Positions 8,499-17,125 of a stretch of 64,000 nt of DNA are shown here, piece by piece. The DNA comes from DASUBV01 sp036510065 (GTDB lineage Bacteria > Actinomycetota > Actinomycetes > Streptosporangiales > Streptosporangiaceae). The stretch's first letter is position 1; each line of letters opens with the position of its first letter. Under the pieces are notes generated by a model, which ran no database searches, was not told the DNA's origin, and was given only the letters and a program-made list of their open reading frames with translations. Made by a program: the position numbers and the translations under genes. The stretch is taken from NCBI GenBank assembly GCA_036510065.1, contig DATCEO010000112.1:1-64000 (forward strand), read 5' to 3'.

Positions 8499-8875
8499 TG
8501 GGGCTCGCCGGCCTGGGGCCCGGGCCGCGCCTGGTCGAGCGCCTCGCGCAGCAGCGCGGCGTCGTGCGGGCTCATCTGCAGCGCGAAATGAGCCAGGGCG
8601 GTGCGCCGGTCCGAGCTGGTGGCCAGCGCGTCGTTCATCAGCGCGGCGGTGTAACCGGACCGGGAGCCGGCGGGCTCGTAGCGCCAGGCCCGGCCGTCCC
8701 GTTCCCGCCGCAGCCAGCCCTTGCGGTACAGGTTGTCCATCACGGTCATCACAGTGGTGTACGCAAGCCCGCGCTCATCGCGCAGGTCCTCCACCATCTC
8801 GCGAACCAGCGCCGGGCGCCCCCACTCCCACAGGCGGTCCATGATCACAGCTTCCAGCTCACCGAATCGTCGCAT
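8495..8875 (-). CDS. BlaI/MecI/CopY-type winged-helix repressor
   Basis: 126 residues starting at ATG 8875. The N-terminal winged helix shows LEAVIMDRLWEWGRPALVRE, then AYTTVMTVMDNLYRKGWL, the classic BlaI recognition helix and wing, followed by a C-terminal helical dimerisation region. Members repress by binding short dyads and are inactivated by proteolysis by the M56 partner, which is coupled downstream here. Site D lies 47-62 bases upstream, suggesting autoregulation. Three similar sites precede the YceI-like, 4-TM and PF03640 genes. The frame stays open upstream to 9058, but the family N-terminus fits 8875. Confidence 0.92.
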   Translation of the reverse strand: MRRFGELEAVIMDRLWEWGRPALVREMVEDLRDERGLAYTTVMTVMDNLYRKGWLRRERDGRAWRYEPAGSRSGYTAALMNDALATSSDRRTALAHFALQMSPHDAALLREALDQARPGPQAGEPQ

Positions 8876-8921
8876 CCGCACTCCCGGACATGGCCACCCT
8901 GGCGGCGCGTCCGCCGCCCAT

Positions 8922-8937
8922 CTACTAAGACGCATAG
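8922..8937. promoter_or_regulatory. BlaI-type operator candidate, site D (autoregulatory)
   Basis: CTACTAAGACGCATAG, in the gap between the BlaI-type gene (minus, start 8875) and the kinase-like gene (plus, start 9045). It combines the left half of site A with the right half of site B. Confidence 0.74.
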
Positions 8938-9044
8938 AATAAGCCGGCGGTTCAGCAGACATGCCAGCTGCTTTCCCCTGCGGGGAACGGTGATGACGTA
9001 AGGTTCGGTACGGTTCGTTTGCCCGTTCCGGGAGGCGGTCTGGT

Positions 9045-9710
9045 ATGCCTGGTGTCACGATCTCGGCAGGCTACGGCGCTGGCGGCAGCGTCATCGCCCC
9101 GCAAGTGGCCCAGCTGCTCGATCTGCTGCTGCTGGACCGGGCGATCAGCTGGCATGTGGCGGCGCAGCTGCGCGTGTCCGTGCAGGAAGCCGAGGGCGGC
9201 GCAGTCCGCCGCTCCCTGCCGGACCGCTTCATCGGCGCGCTGGTCCCGCTGGCGGCCGGTGTACTGGCTGGCAGTGCCGACTCGGCTCCGCGTGACCTGG
9301 CCGCGGACCCGGAAGAGGCGCCGCTGTTCCGCGCGCAGGCCGAGGCGGTCATGCGGGCCGCCCTGGCCTCCGGGGCGGTCATCCTCGGACGTGCCGGGGC
9401 GGCCGCCTTCCGGGACGAGCCGGGCGTGCTGCGGGTGCGTCTGTTCGGGCCGGCGGAGGCGCGCATCGCGCAGGCCACCAGGATCGAGAACATCGACGAG
9501 CCGTCCGCGCGGCAGCGGCTGCCTGAGGTGGACCGGGCCCGCGCGACGTATGTCCGCCGGCTCTACCGCGCCGATATCGACGACCCCGACCTGTACCACC
9601 TGCAGCTGGACAGCACCGCGCTGCCGCTGGATGGCTGCGCCGGCCTGATCGCGACCGCCTATCGCGCGCTGGCTGCGGACGGAACGGTCACAGGCCCGTC
9701 TGAGCCGTGA
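9045..9710 (+). CDS. cytidylate kinase-like family protein
   Basis: 221 residues. The N-terminus ISAGYGAGGSVIAPQVAQLL resembles the degenerate P-loop of the cytidylate kinase-like family (usually GxGG[ST]), without the full GxxxxGK[ST] of true CMP kinases. The middle holds AILGRAGAAAFRDEPGVLRVRLF-type strands (about 120-145) and the C-terminus a YHLQLDSTALPLD segment typical of the family. It is probably a nucleotide-binding protein of unknown substrate. GGGAGG precedes the ATG. Its 3' end overlaps the convergent DUF2252 gene by 23 bases. It shares its upstream gap with the BlaI gene, so site D could also affect it. Confidence 0.85.
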   Translation: MPGVTISAGYGAGGSVIAPQVAQLLDLLLLDRAISWHVAAQLRVSVQEAEGGAVRRSLPDRFIGALVPLAAGVLAGSADSAPRDLAADPEEAPLFRAQAEAVMRAALASGAVILGRAGAAAFRDEPGVLRVRLFGPAEARIAQATRIENIDEPSARQRLPEVDRARATYVRRLYRADIDDPDLYHLQLDSTALPLDGCAGLIATAYRALAADGTVTGPSEP

Positions 9711-11184
9711 GCCGTCCCGAGCTCACGGCCGCCGCGAAGGCCTCGTAGTCCCGCTCGTTCTGGTCGGCGTACGCGTCGGCGAAGCTGGCGATGGCCCGCT
9801 CGAAGCTGTCGCCCTGGCCGAGGTACGAGGCGATCGCGATGCGGTCGCCCCACCGGGCGTGCGCGCGGGCCAGGGTGGCCCCGCAGAGCCGCGAGTACAG
9901 GGTGGCCCCGGGCACGAGCAGGGTCTCGACATCGGCGGCGCCCTTCCAGTCCTGGAACTGGCGCACGTAGTAGTCGCGGGTGTTACCGTCGGGGCCCTTC
10001 ATGGAATGCCAGCCCAGGAAGATGTCACTGGCCGCCTGCATGAGGCGCTGGCCCGCCACCACGCGCTCGCCGTGATGGCGGTACTGGCTGTGCTCCGCGA
10101 ACCGTTCCAGGACCGAGGCTTGCGCCTCCTTGACCTGCAGGAACAGCGGATCTTCCTGGTCGCGGCCCAGCAGCAGGAGGATGTAGCAGCGGGTCCCGAC
10201 GCTGCCGACGCCCACGACCTTCTGCGCCGCGTGGACGTAGCGGAACTCCTCGATCGGGTGGCCCTGGTGCCCGAGCGTCCGCCGGTAGGAGCTCAGCAGC
10301 TTCTTGATCAGGGGCGCCGGGTCCGCCCACCCCGATCCTGGCTCGATCAGGTCCTCGATCGGCACGATGAGCGGCGGATCGGCCACGATCCGCAGCTCCC
10401 CCTGAACGGCCCCCGCGCGCCGGGCCAGCACCCGGGTGCTGTCGCGGGTCCTGGCCTTGGCCACGACCCGTTCCACCGCCCGGGCCTCCTTGCCGGGCAT
10501 GCGCTTGACCCGGACCTCCTTGCGGACGAGGTCCAGCAGCTTGCCTGCCTCCAGGTGGTCGTACCACGCGCCGAGGGTTCCCATCCCCGAGGCGGCCCGC
10601 ATCCGGTCCCGGTACTCGCTGACGCCGGCCATGACGACCGCCCGCCGGTCGGCCGCCGAGAACCCGCGGTCCCGGCCCAGCACCTCGAAGCTGGCCGCCA
10701 GCCGCTTGACGTCCCACTCCCAAGGGCCGGGGAGGGTCTCATCGAAGTCATTGATGTCGAACAGCATCCGGCGCTCCGGCGTGCCGAACAGCCCGAAGTT
10801 AGACAGGTGAGCATCACCGCACAGCTGCACGGCCACCCCGGTCACCGGGGTGGCCGCCAGGTCAGCCGCCATGATCAGCGCCGCGCCCCGGTAGAAGGTA
10901 AACGGAGACACCAGCATCCGCCCGTACCGGATCGGGACGAGGTGCGGGACCCGGCTCGAGGCCTGCTCCTCCAGGAGCGCGACCGGATCGGCGCGGTCCG
11001 GGGCCGGCTCCCACCGGCCATGGGCGGATCGCGGCGCATCCTGGCGGGCGGCCTGGCCCCGGGCCACGCGCTCGGCCGCCGTCAGGCGGGCCCGCCGCCA
11101 CGCTGATCCCAGCGCGGGGCCCAGCACCTCGTCCGCGCCAGGCGGCCGGGCGGCGGCTCCGGCGCCGCGTGCGGTGGCAGCCAT
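9688..11184 (-). CDS. DUF2252 family protein
   Basis: 498 residues. Family hallmarks are QLCGDAHLSNFG (123-131) and FDINDFDET (143-150), followed by WEWDVKRLAAS, and a C-terminal RDYYVRQFQDWKG block. DUF2252 proteins have a kinase-like fold, and the GDxHxxNF and D-N-D-F-D motifs resemble aminoglycoside phosphotransferase catalytic loops, but their substrate is not established. ATG 11184 has GAGG upstream; an ATG at 11217 would overlap the previous gene more and lacks a ribosome site. The convergent 3' end overlaps the kinase-like gene. Confidence 0.9.
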   Translation of the reverse strand: MAATARGAGAAARPPGADEVLGPALGSAWRRARLTAAERVARGQAARQDAPRSAHGRWEPAPDRADPVALLEEQASSRVPHLVPIRYGRMLVSPFTFYRGAALIMAADLAATPVTGVAVQLCGDAHLSNFGLFGTPERRMLFDINDFDETLPGPWEWDVKRLAASFEVLGRDRGFSAADRRAVVMAGVSEYRDRMRAASGMGTLGAWYDHLEAGKLLDLVRKEVRVKRMPGKEARAVERVVAKARTRDSTRVLARRAGAVQGELRIVADPPLIVPIEDLIEPGSGWADPAPLIKKLLSSYRRTLGHQGHPIEEFRYVHAAQKVVGVGSVGTRCYILLLLGRDQEDPLFLQVKEAQASVLERFAEHSQYRHHGERVVAGQRLMQAASDIFLGWHSMKGPDGNTRDYYVRQFQDWKGAADVETLLVPGATLYSRLCGATLARAHARWGDRIAIASYLGQGDSFERAIASFADAYADQNERDYEAFAAAVSSGRLTAQTGL

Positions 11185-11200
11185 ACGGGCCTCTTTCCCG

Positions 11201-11827
11201 TTATTGCCGACTGCCATGCGCTGCCGGGCCCGCGGGTCCGGATCCGGGGCCACGGCCGGGCGGCAGCGGCCCGAGGTCGATCTCGGCGCGGGCCAGGAGG
11301 CACAGCACGCGGCTCTCGCGGCGGTAGGCCAGCGGGTAGAACAGGAACTGGTCCAGCGGGAACCACAGCCCAATCCAGGCCAGCACCCACCCGAGGTGGT
11401 CGGTGATGAGGTTGGCGGCGCCGCCGACGGGCTTCATCGTGGTCGCCACCGCGGTCAGCGCCAGCCCCAGAGCAGAGACGGGCACGCCGATCCGCAGGGC
11501 ACTGACGCCCCCGACTCGCTGGGCCTGCCCTTCCCTCCGGTTGTAACGGATCCGGTGGTCGCAGTAGCGCCGCAGGGTATGGGCCAGCCGCCCGGCCAGG
11601 CCATCGTCGATCTCCTCGGCCGGCAGCCGTATCTCCAGCCGGACCGGGCGCCGGGACGGCCGGCCGCGCAGCTCGCTGATGCAGAAGTCCACGCCGGTGA
11701 GGAAGTTCCGGTACTCCGAGAACAGGTCGGTGTGGGGCATCTCGAACATGTCGTCGGCGTGCAGCAGCTGTAACTCGATGACCTGCCGCTCGCCCCTGTC
11801 CAGCGAGCGCCCGAGGACCTTCGTCAT
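11201..11827 (-). CDS. two-TM membrane protein, unknown
   Basis: 208 residues starting at ATG 11827. The N-terminal half is soluble and basic (LPAEEIDDGLAGRLAHTLRRYC). Two membrane helices follow (about 115-135 and 140-165, AWIGLWFPLDQFLFYPLAY), then a cytosolic Pro/Gly-rich tail. The family is not named here with confidence. It ends 17 bases before the DUF2252 start, so the two probably share a transcript. The frame remains open upstream to 11947, but the residues gained look non-coding and overlap the divergent VOC gene. Confidence 0.72.
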   Translation of the reverse strand: MTKVLGRSLDRGERQVIELQLLHADDMFEMPHTDLFSEYRNFLTGVDFCISELRGRPSRRPVRLEIRLPAEEIDDGLAGRLAHTLRRYCDHRIRYNRREGQAQRVGGVSALRIGVPVSALGLALTAVATTMKPVGGAANLITDHLGWVLAWIGLWFPLDQFLFYPLAYRRESRVLCLLARAEIDLGPLPPGRGPGSGPAGPAAHGSRQ

Positions 11828-11891
11828 GCTGAGCCACCCTACGGCGCAGTGACGGCGCTGACTGTCCGGCCCTCCGGCTAAGTTGCCAGTC

Positions 11892-12260
11892 ATGGACTGG
11901 AAGATCGAGCTCGTGGCCATGCCGGTGACCGACGTGGACCGCGCCAAGGCGTTTTACGTGGATCAGGTGGGCTTCAACCCTGATCACGACTACCAGGTCA
12001 GTGAGACGCTGCGGTTCGTGCAGCTCACGCCACCCGGCTCGGCGTGCTCCATCGTGATGGGCACCGGGATCACCCAGATGGCGCCGGGCTCGCAGAAGGG
12101 ACTGCAGGTCGTGGTGGCCGACGTCGAGGCGGCGCGGCGGGAGCTGATCGCGCGCGGCGTGGCGGCCAGCGACGTTGACGTGCAGCCGTGGGGCTCGTTT
12201 GTCACCTTCAGCGACCCCGACGGCAATACGTGGTCGCTGCAGCAGCTGCCCCAGCGCTAG
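11892..12260 (+). CDS. VOC (glyoxalase/bleomycin-resistance fold) family protein
   Basis: 122 residues, one VOC module pair. It starts MDWKIELVAMPVTDVDRAKAF with the usual first beta-alpha unit, contains FVQLTPPGSACSIVMGTG in the middle, and ends FVTFSDPDGNTWSLQQ, a C-terminal motif with the metal-site Glu position replaced by Gln or Trp neighbours. No enzyme activity can be assigned, since VOC proteins include dioxygenases, isomerases and resistance proteins. It is divergent from the membrane protein gene at 11827. Confidence 0.88.
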   Translation: MDWKIELVAMPVTDVDRAKAFYVDQVGFNPDHDYQVSETLRFVQLTPPGSACSIVMGTGITQMAPGSQKGLQVVVADVEAARRELIARGVAASDVDVQPWGSFVTFSDPDGNTWSLQQLPQR

Positions 12261-12340
12261 GCCTGACGCCAGGGCTGAACGAATCGGGGCGCCGCTACGT
12301 AGGAGAAGGTAAGAGTCTCCTTCGTGAACGGACCAACCCG

Positions 12341-13231
12341 ATGAGTAACCGATCATGGGCGCCGTCGAGCCCAGCCTCGGACGAGGCGCGGCAGTCAGCG
12401 GCGGGCCTGACCTCCCGCCCGGTAACGCGGCGGGCGCTGCGCCTGGCCGGCGCCGGGCTGCTCGCCGCCACCGCGGCGATTCACCTGGATCTCTACCTGA
12501 CCGGGTACCGGTCGATCCCGGTGATCGGCTGGCTGTTCCTGCTCCAGGTGATCGCCGCGTTCGGGCTCGCACTGGCTGCGGCCGTGTCCGGTCGCCGGCT
12601 GGTCGCCGCGGCGGGCGCCGGATTCGCTCTGTCGACTCTGGGCGGCTACCTGCTGTCGGTGTGGATCGGGTTGTTCGGGTTCACCGAGGTCCGCACGACC
12701 GCGGGGATCACGGCGGGGGTGCTAGAGGTAGCCGCCTTCGCGGTGCTGGCCGTCCTGGCCCTGACCCCGGCCGGACCAGTGCCGCACGCCGGGGCGGCGG
12801 TGGCGGCGGCGTCGGTCCTGGCCCTCGCGGTGCTGGCCATCGCCGTGGCCGGTGCCGGTGCCCCGGCCCCCACGGCCCCGGCGACCCGGACGGCTGCGGG
12901 CAGCCTGCGGACCGTGCAGATCGGCGGCGCGGCGGTGCTCGCCAATGCCCGGGGGCTGACGCTGTACTCCTTCGCGCCCGATACGCCGGCGAAGTCGGCC
13001 TGTAACGGGTCCTGCGCCGCGTACTGGCCGCCGGTCACCGGGACGCCATCGGCGGCCCCGGGCGTGACCGGCAGGCTGGGCACGATCAGGCGGGCAGACG
13101 GCTCGGTCCAGGCGACGTACGACGGGCATCCCTTGTACACCTACATCGGTGACTCCGCTCCCGGCCAGGCCCGCGGCAACAACCTCAACCTCAACGGGGG
13201 GCTGTGGCACGAGGTGCCCGCGTCCCGATGA
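12341..13231 (+). CDS. 4-TM membrane domain fused to a PF03640/COG4315 domain
   Basis: 296 residues. Four helices span about 33-142, a fifth 150-172, followed by a Pro/Ala/Thr linker. The C-terminal 110 residues are PF03640-like, with two Yx(F/W/Y)xxD motifs (YSFAPD at 209-214 and YTYIGD at 266-271), a close Cys pair CNGSC (221-225), and the AYWPP and YDGHPLYTY blocks. The domain would face outside the membrane. The 4-TM part resembles the separate protein at 5822-6310, and the C-terminal part the broken secreted gene at 5157-5685. Function is unknown. A hairpin-like GGAGA...TCTCC lies just upstream (12302-12321). Confidence 0.87.
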   Translation: MSNRSWAPSSPASDEARQSAAGLTSRPVTRRALRLAGAGLLAATAAIHLDLYLTGYRSIPVIGWLFLLQVIAAFGLALAAAVSGRRLVAAAGAGFALSTLGGYLLSVWIGLFGFTEVRTTAGITAGVLEVAAFAVLAVLALTPAGPVPHAGAAVAAASVLALAVLAIAVAGAGAPAPTAPATRTAAGSLRTVQIGGAAVLANARGLTLYSFAPDTPAKSACNGSCAAYWPPVTGTPSAAPGVTGRLGTIRRADGSVQATYDGHPLYTYIGDSAPGQARGNNLNLNGGLWHEVPASR

Positions 13232-13400
13232 GCAGCCAGGCTCTGGTCATACACCGCCGTTCCAATTTCGCCCGGCCAGGGCGAGCCCGGCATCACCCAT
13301 GCCGGATGAGGACCCCCGTGCCGGAGCGAGCGATCCTGACGGAATGGCCCCCGACCAGAAGGCCAGGCGCACCAGCCCCGTCGTCGATGAAGGGACAGCC

Positions 13401-14021
13401 ATGAAGACCGCCCGGCCCTCAGACAGGCTTACGCAGATGGGTGGTTCGACTCGCCGGAAGATCGCCGACGGGCTGCGCGAGCTGGGAGCCGTGGACCAGG
13501 CGATTTATGCCGCGATAGCCGCGACCTCCACCCCGTCCCTGGACGAGCCGCTGCGCCGGCTGTCTAACTCGGCCAACAACTCCCGTCTCTGGCTGGCCCT
13601 TGCGGGCGGACTTGCCGTGGCCGGAGGCCGGACCGGCCGACGCGCCGCGGTGCAGGGAACGCTGGCCATCGGCGCGACTTCCGCGCTGGTGAACCTGGCT
13701 GTCAAATCGGTCTGGTCCCGGCAGCGACCCGACCGGGTCAGCGCTGGCGTCCCGAGCCAGCGGAACGTGCGAATGCCGGACTCAACTTCGTTTCCGTCCG
13801 GTCACGCGGCATCGGGGTTCGCCTTCGCCTCGGCCATCGGCCGACACCAGCCTTGGCTCGGCAGCGCGCTGGCCTGCCTCGCGGCAGCCGTCGCCTATTC
13901 CCGGGTCCACACCGGAGTGCATTACCCAGCGGATGCCGTGGTCGGCTCGCTGATTGGCGTGGGTACGGGGCAGGCTATGGCCGGCCTGATGGATCGCCTG
14001 CGGCCGGCCGGAAGCGCGTGA
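13401..14021 (+). CDS. PAP2-superfamily phosphatase
   Basis: 206 residues starting at ATG 13401, with AAGGGA six bases upstream. The three-part phosphatase signature is complete: KSVWSRQRP (102-110), PSGH (132-135) and SRVHTGVHYP (167-176), which supplies the catalytic His and Asp-relay residues. Hydrophobic helices flank them, consistent with a membrane-bound lipid phosphatase that dephosphorylates phosphatidate, isoprenyl diphosphate or similar. The true substrate is not readable. Upstream in-frame codons to 13149 are shadow sequence of the preceding gene. Confidence 0.9.
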   Translation: MKTARPSDRLTQMGGSTRRKIADGLRELGAVDQAIYAAIAATSTPSLDEPLRRLSNSANNSRLWLALAGGLAVAGGRTGRRAAVQGTLAIGATSALVNLAVKSVWSRQRPDRVSAGVPSQRNVRMPDSTSFPSGHAASGFAFASAIGRHQPWLGSALACLAAAVAYSRVHTGVHYPADAVVGSLIGVGTGQAMAGLMDRLRPAGSA

Positions 14022-14099
14022 ACGTGAGCGCCTGGCGGCCCAGCCGGCAGCCGCGAGCCAGCGCAGGCTCCTGGCAGCAGCGGGTGCGCTAGCGCGCCG

Positions 14100-14726
14100 T
14101 CAGCCACGTCCGGCCGGGGCTGTGCGCTGCGGTCCGCGGACGTCATCGGCCGTGACGCGCAGCGCGTGCCGCAGCAACAGGCCTCCGATGATCTCGAATA
14201 TGCCCATCACGATGAACCAGATCCCCAGCAGGACGGCCAGGGCCGTCAGCGAGGAGGCGGGGGCGGACGCGACCACGATCCCCCCGATCAGGCTCACCAC
14301 TCCGAAGGTGATCCACCAGCCCCTGCCCTCGCGGGATCCGCCAGAGATCCCCCCGATCAGCGCGGCCAGCCCCTGGACGATCCAGGTGATGCCGATGATG
14401 AGGCCGATGAGCGATCTGGTCAGGTGAAGATGGCGGATGAGGACTACTCCGATGACGATGAACATCAGGCCGGCGATGCCCAGCCAGACCCGGTGCGACT
14501 CCTGCGGCCCGAAGATCCGGATCAGGTGGAAGATCCCGGAGAAGATCATGAGCAAGCCGAGCAGGACAGCCAGCACGTTCAGGGAGCCCGTCGGGTGGAA
14601 GCTCACGATGATGCCCAAGATCAAGGTGAGCGTGCCGAGGAACAACGTCGCCTGCCAGGTTCCCGCCATCACTTCGGGAGGAGATGGCCGGGGTGATAGC
14701 GGGGTGCTGTACTCATCGGAAACCAT
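14100..14726 (-). CDS. HdeD family (DUF308) membrane protein
   Basis: 208 residues with six predicted helices in three pairs: TLTLILGIIVSFHPTGSL, LGLLMIFSGIFHLIRI, then IVQGLAALIGGISG and IIGGLLLRHAL. The internal LAVLLGIWFIVMGIFEIIGG repeat is the DUF308 pattern of HdeD, an acid-resistance-associated membrane protein in enterobacteria. The role in actinobacteria is unproven. The codons in this gene are less GC-rich than those of its neighbours (many ATC/ATG). ATG 14726 is preceded by GGGAG. Confidence 0.9.
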   Translation of the reverse strand: MVSDEYSTPLSPRPSPPEVMAGTWQATLFLGTLTLILGIIVSFHPTGSLNVLAVLLGLLMIFSGIFHLIRIFGPQESHRVWLGIAGLMFIVIGVVLIRHLHLTRSLIGLIIGITWIVQGLAALIGGISGGSREGRGWWITFGVVSLIGGIVVASAPASSLTALAVLLGIWFIVMGIFEIIGGLLLRHALRVTADDVRGPQRTAPAGRG

Positions 14727-14906
14727 TGTGTGATGCTCCCTATTTATCCAGCTCCACGGTAAACAGGCGACCGGCATAGCCCGAAGCCTGACCGATTCTC
14801 GCCGCGATAGCCGCACGCGTCCTCACCCGCTGCGGGTGATGGGGAAGACGTCATCCACGAGCTGCGCGCGAATCCCCGGGCCGGAGGTCCGCGCGACAAT
14901 TGCGCC

Positions 14907-15692
14907 ATGGATCTTGACTTGCGCGGCAGCCGCGCGCTGATCACCGGGGGAAGCAGGGGCATCGGCTACGCGGTGGCGGAGGCGCTGGCCGCCGAGGGAG
15001 CGGCGGTCGGGCTGGTCGCCCGGGACGCCGGCGGCCTGGCGGCCGCCGCGGAGCGGCTGGCCGGGCAGGGCGCGCCCGTGGCCACGGCGGCCGCGGACGT
15101 CACCGATCCCGGCGCGCTGGGCCGCGCCGTCGAGGACATCAGCGCCGCGCTCGGCGGCCTGGACCACCTGGTGGCCAACGCGGGCGGCACGGTCGGCCGC
15201 GGCAACCTGACCAGTTCCGCTCCCGGCGAGTTCACCGCCACGTTCGCCCTCAACGCGGGACACGCGGCCGAGCTGATCCGTGCGGGCCTGCCGCACCTGC
15301 GGGCCGCCGGCGGCGGCACGGTCGTCATCATCTCCTCGATCACCGGCATGCGGCCGGCCCCGCGCACCGCCTATGCCGCCGCCAAGGCGGCGGAGATCCA
15401 CCTCGCGGCCACCGCCGCCCAGGAACTGGCCCCCGAGCGCATCCGCGTCAACGCGGTCAGCCCCGGATCTATCGGCTTTCCCGGCGGGTCGTGGGAGGCC
15501 TTCGCCCGCGAGAACCCCGAGGATTTCGCCGCCTTCCTGAGCACCCAGTTCCCGTTCGGCCGGCTGGGCCGCCCGCAGGAGGTGGCCGACGTGGTGACGT
15601 TCCTGATGTCGGAGCGGGCATCGTGGATCACGGGGGCGAATATCGTGGTCGACGGCGGCCAGCGTTACCCGAGCGCCCGCCGGTTCGACTAA
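14907..15692 (+). CDS. SDR-family oxidoreductase (FabG-like)
   Basis: 261 residues of a classical short-chain dehydrogenase. The cofactor loop TGGSRGIG is at 13-20, NAGG lies in the fourth strand, the active-site Ser is in VIISSITG, YxxxK reads YAAAK near 155-159, and the C-terminal GANIVVDGGQ is typical. NAD(P)H binding is expected; the substrate is unknown. It stands alone between the HdeD gene and a secreted protein gene, with no operon partner. Confidence 0.93.
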   Translation: MDLDLRGSRALITGGSRGIGYAVAEALAAEGAAVGLVARDAGGLAAAAERLAGQGAPVATAAADVTDPGALGRAVEDISAALGGLDHLVANAGGTVGRGNLTSSAPGEFTATFALNAGHAAELIRAGLPHLRAAGGGTVVIISSITGMRPAPRTAYAAAKAAEIHLAATAAQELAPERIRVNAVSPGSIGFPGGSWEAFARENPEDFAAFLSTQFPFGRLGRPQEVADVVTFLMSERASWITGANIVVDGGQRYPSARRFD

Positions 15693-15923
15693 GTCGGCTC
15701 GCCTATCCGGCCGCTGCCGGAAATGCCGCGACATACTTATCCCCGGGATCCAGACGTGCTCCGCATTCCGCTTGACGTTAGCCGGAGCTAATCCGCCGCG
15801 GACATTCCGCTGCGACGATTGACATTGCTGTTGTCCGCTGCCACTATCCGATAGCGCTGACCGCGCATCGCGGTCGAAAGCGGGGGATCGCTTCGGCCTG
15901 GCGCAGATCCGACGGGGGTTCAC

Positions 15924-17114
15924 ATGAAGTCCGTGCGACGGGTTCCGATGCTGCTCAGTGGCGCCGTGGCCGTAGTGACGATGGTCAGCGGGCCGGCCAT
16001 GGCCAGCCCGGCCAGCCCGGCCGGCCAGCACCGCGCCCGCCCGGCCGGCACCATTTCCAAGATTCTGAAAACCGGGGATATCGTCACCGGCGTCCGCCGG
16101 ACGGCGATGGGAAAGGTCATCCTGACCGGCTCGGCGGCGACCGGAAACGGCACCCAGGCGGTTCCATTCCTGTACCGGGGCGTGCTCACGAGCGCCGCGG
16201 CCGGTGCGACGGTATCGGTCCTGACTCCGCCATTCGCCGGGGTGACGTCAGCGACGTTCTACGGGCCGGATACTCACTCGTTTAACCCCCGGGCCATCCC
16301 CGCCGGCCAGGTCCGCGCCGTCGGCAGCTACCAGTCATCATCGGGGCCCGCCGGCGTGTTCAACCAGGGCATGGTCTTCCTCGGGCCGCTCAGCGGCCGG
16401 GGCGGGTCCTGGACCTCCATCGACGTGCCTGCGCATGGCGCCCGCACGGTCGGGCACGTGCGGGCCTGCCCGAGGGTCCGCAAGCGCTGCCGGGTGATGG
16501 ACACCATCGCGCACAGCACGATGGGTGACCTGGTGGTGGGCAACTACGATCTCAACCCCACCGTGGCCGGCGGGCTGGCCTCGGGCAACGCGTTCATCTA
16601 TAACCTGGCCCGGCGCCAGTGGACACTGCTGCGGATGGGCGGGAGCCTGTCGAGCAAGACCACCCTGTACGGCATCTGGCAGAGCGGCGGCGACACCAGC
16701 CCCCGTTACACGCTGGCCGGCGGGACCTCCGCCGGGGGCGGAGCCCAGAAGGCCTTCCTGATGAGCTACAACGAGCGGACCGGGCGCTTCGGAACGGCCC
16801 GGTACTACCGGTACGGCAACACCCCGACGGCAGTCACGCACTTCGAGGGCATCACCGGCGTGCCGGGCGGCTTCCACCTGGTGACCGGGAGCTCGGCGCA
16901 GAGCTCGTCCCTGGCGTTCGTGCCGGTCAGCCGGCACGGATTCTTCGGCCGGGCGCGCTGGTACCCCGTCAACGTCGCGGCCAGCCCGCTGTGCCCGGGC
17001 GGCTGCGCCGTCGTGACCGGCAACGCCGTGTTCCGGAACCGGGTCATGGGGCTGTACATCCCGGCTGGCTCCGCCGCTCCGCACACCTACCTGGCCACCG
17101 TCCCGACGAGGTAA
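15924..17114 (+). CDS. secreted protein, unknown, probably beta-rich
   Basis: 396 residues. Residues 1-27 form a signal peptide with Arg n-region and an AMA cleavage site (GPAMA|SPA). The mature part is rich in Gly, Thr, Ser and aromatic residues and repeats short units such as VTGVxG and GNAVFxN, which suggests a beta-propeller or beta-sheet fold. No catalytic motif is recognised. A Cys pair occurs at CPRVRKRC and another at CPGGC, so disulfides are possible. It is monocistronic: 230 bases of gap before, and a convergent TetR gene 11 bases after. Confidence 0.8.
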   Translation: MKSVRRVPMLLSGAVAVVTMVSGPAMASPASPAGQHRARPAGTISKILKTGDIVTGVRRTAMGKVILTGSAATGNGTQAVPFLYRGVLTSAAAGATVSVLTPPFAGVTSATFYGPDTHSFNPRAIPAGQVRAVGSYQSSSGPAGVFNQGMVFLGPLSGRGGSWTSIDVPAHGARTVGHVRACPRVRKRCRVMDTIAHSTMGDLVVGNYDLNPTVAGGLASGNAFIYNLARRQWTLLRMGGSLSSKTTLYGIWQSGGDTSPRYTLAGGTSAGGGAQKAFLMSYNERTGRFGTARYYRYGNTPTAVTHFEGITGVPGGFHLVTGSSAQSSSLAFVPVSRHGFFGRARWYPVNVAASPLCPGGCAVVTGNAVFRNRVMGLYIPAGSAAPHTYLATVPTR

Positions 17115-17125
17115 CGGGCGCCGGG

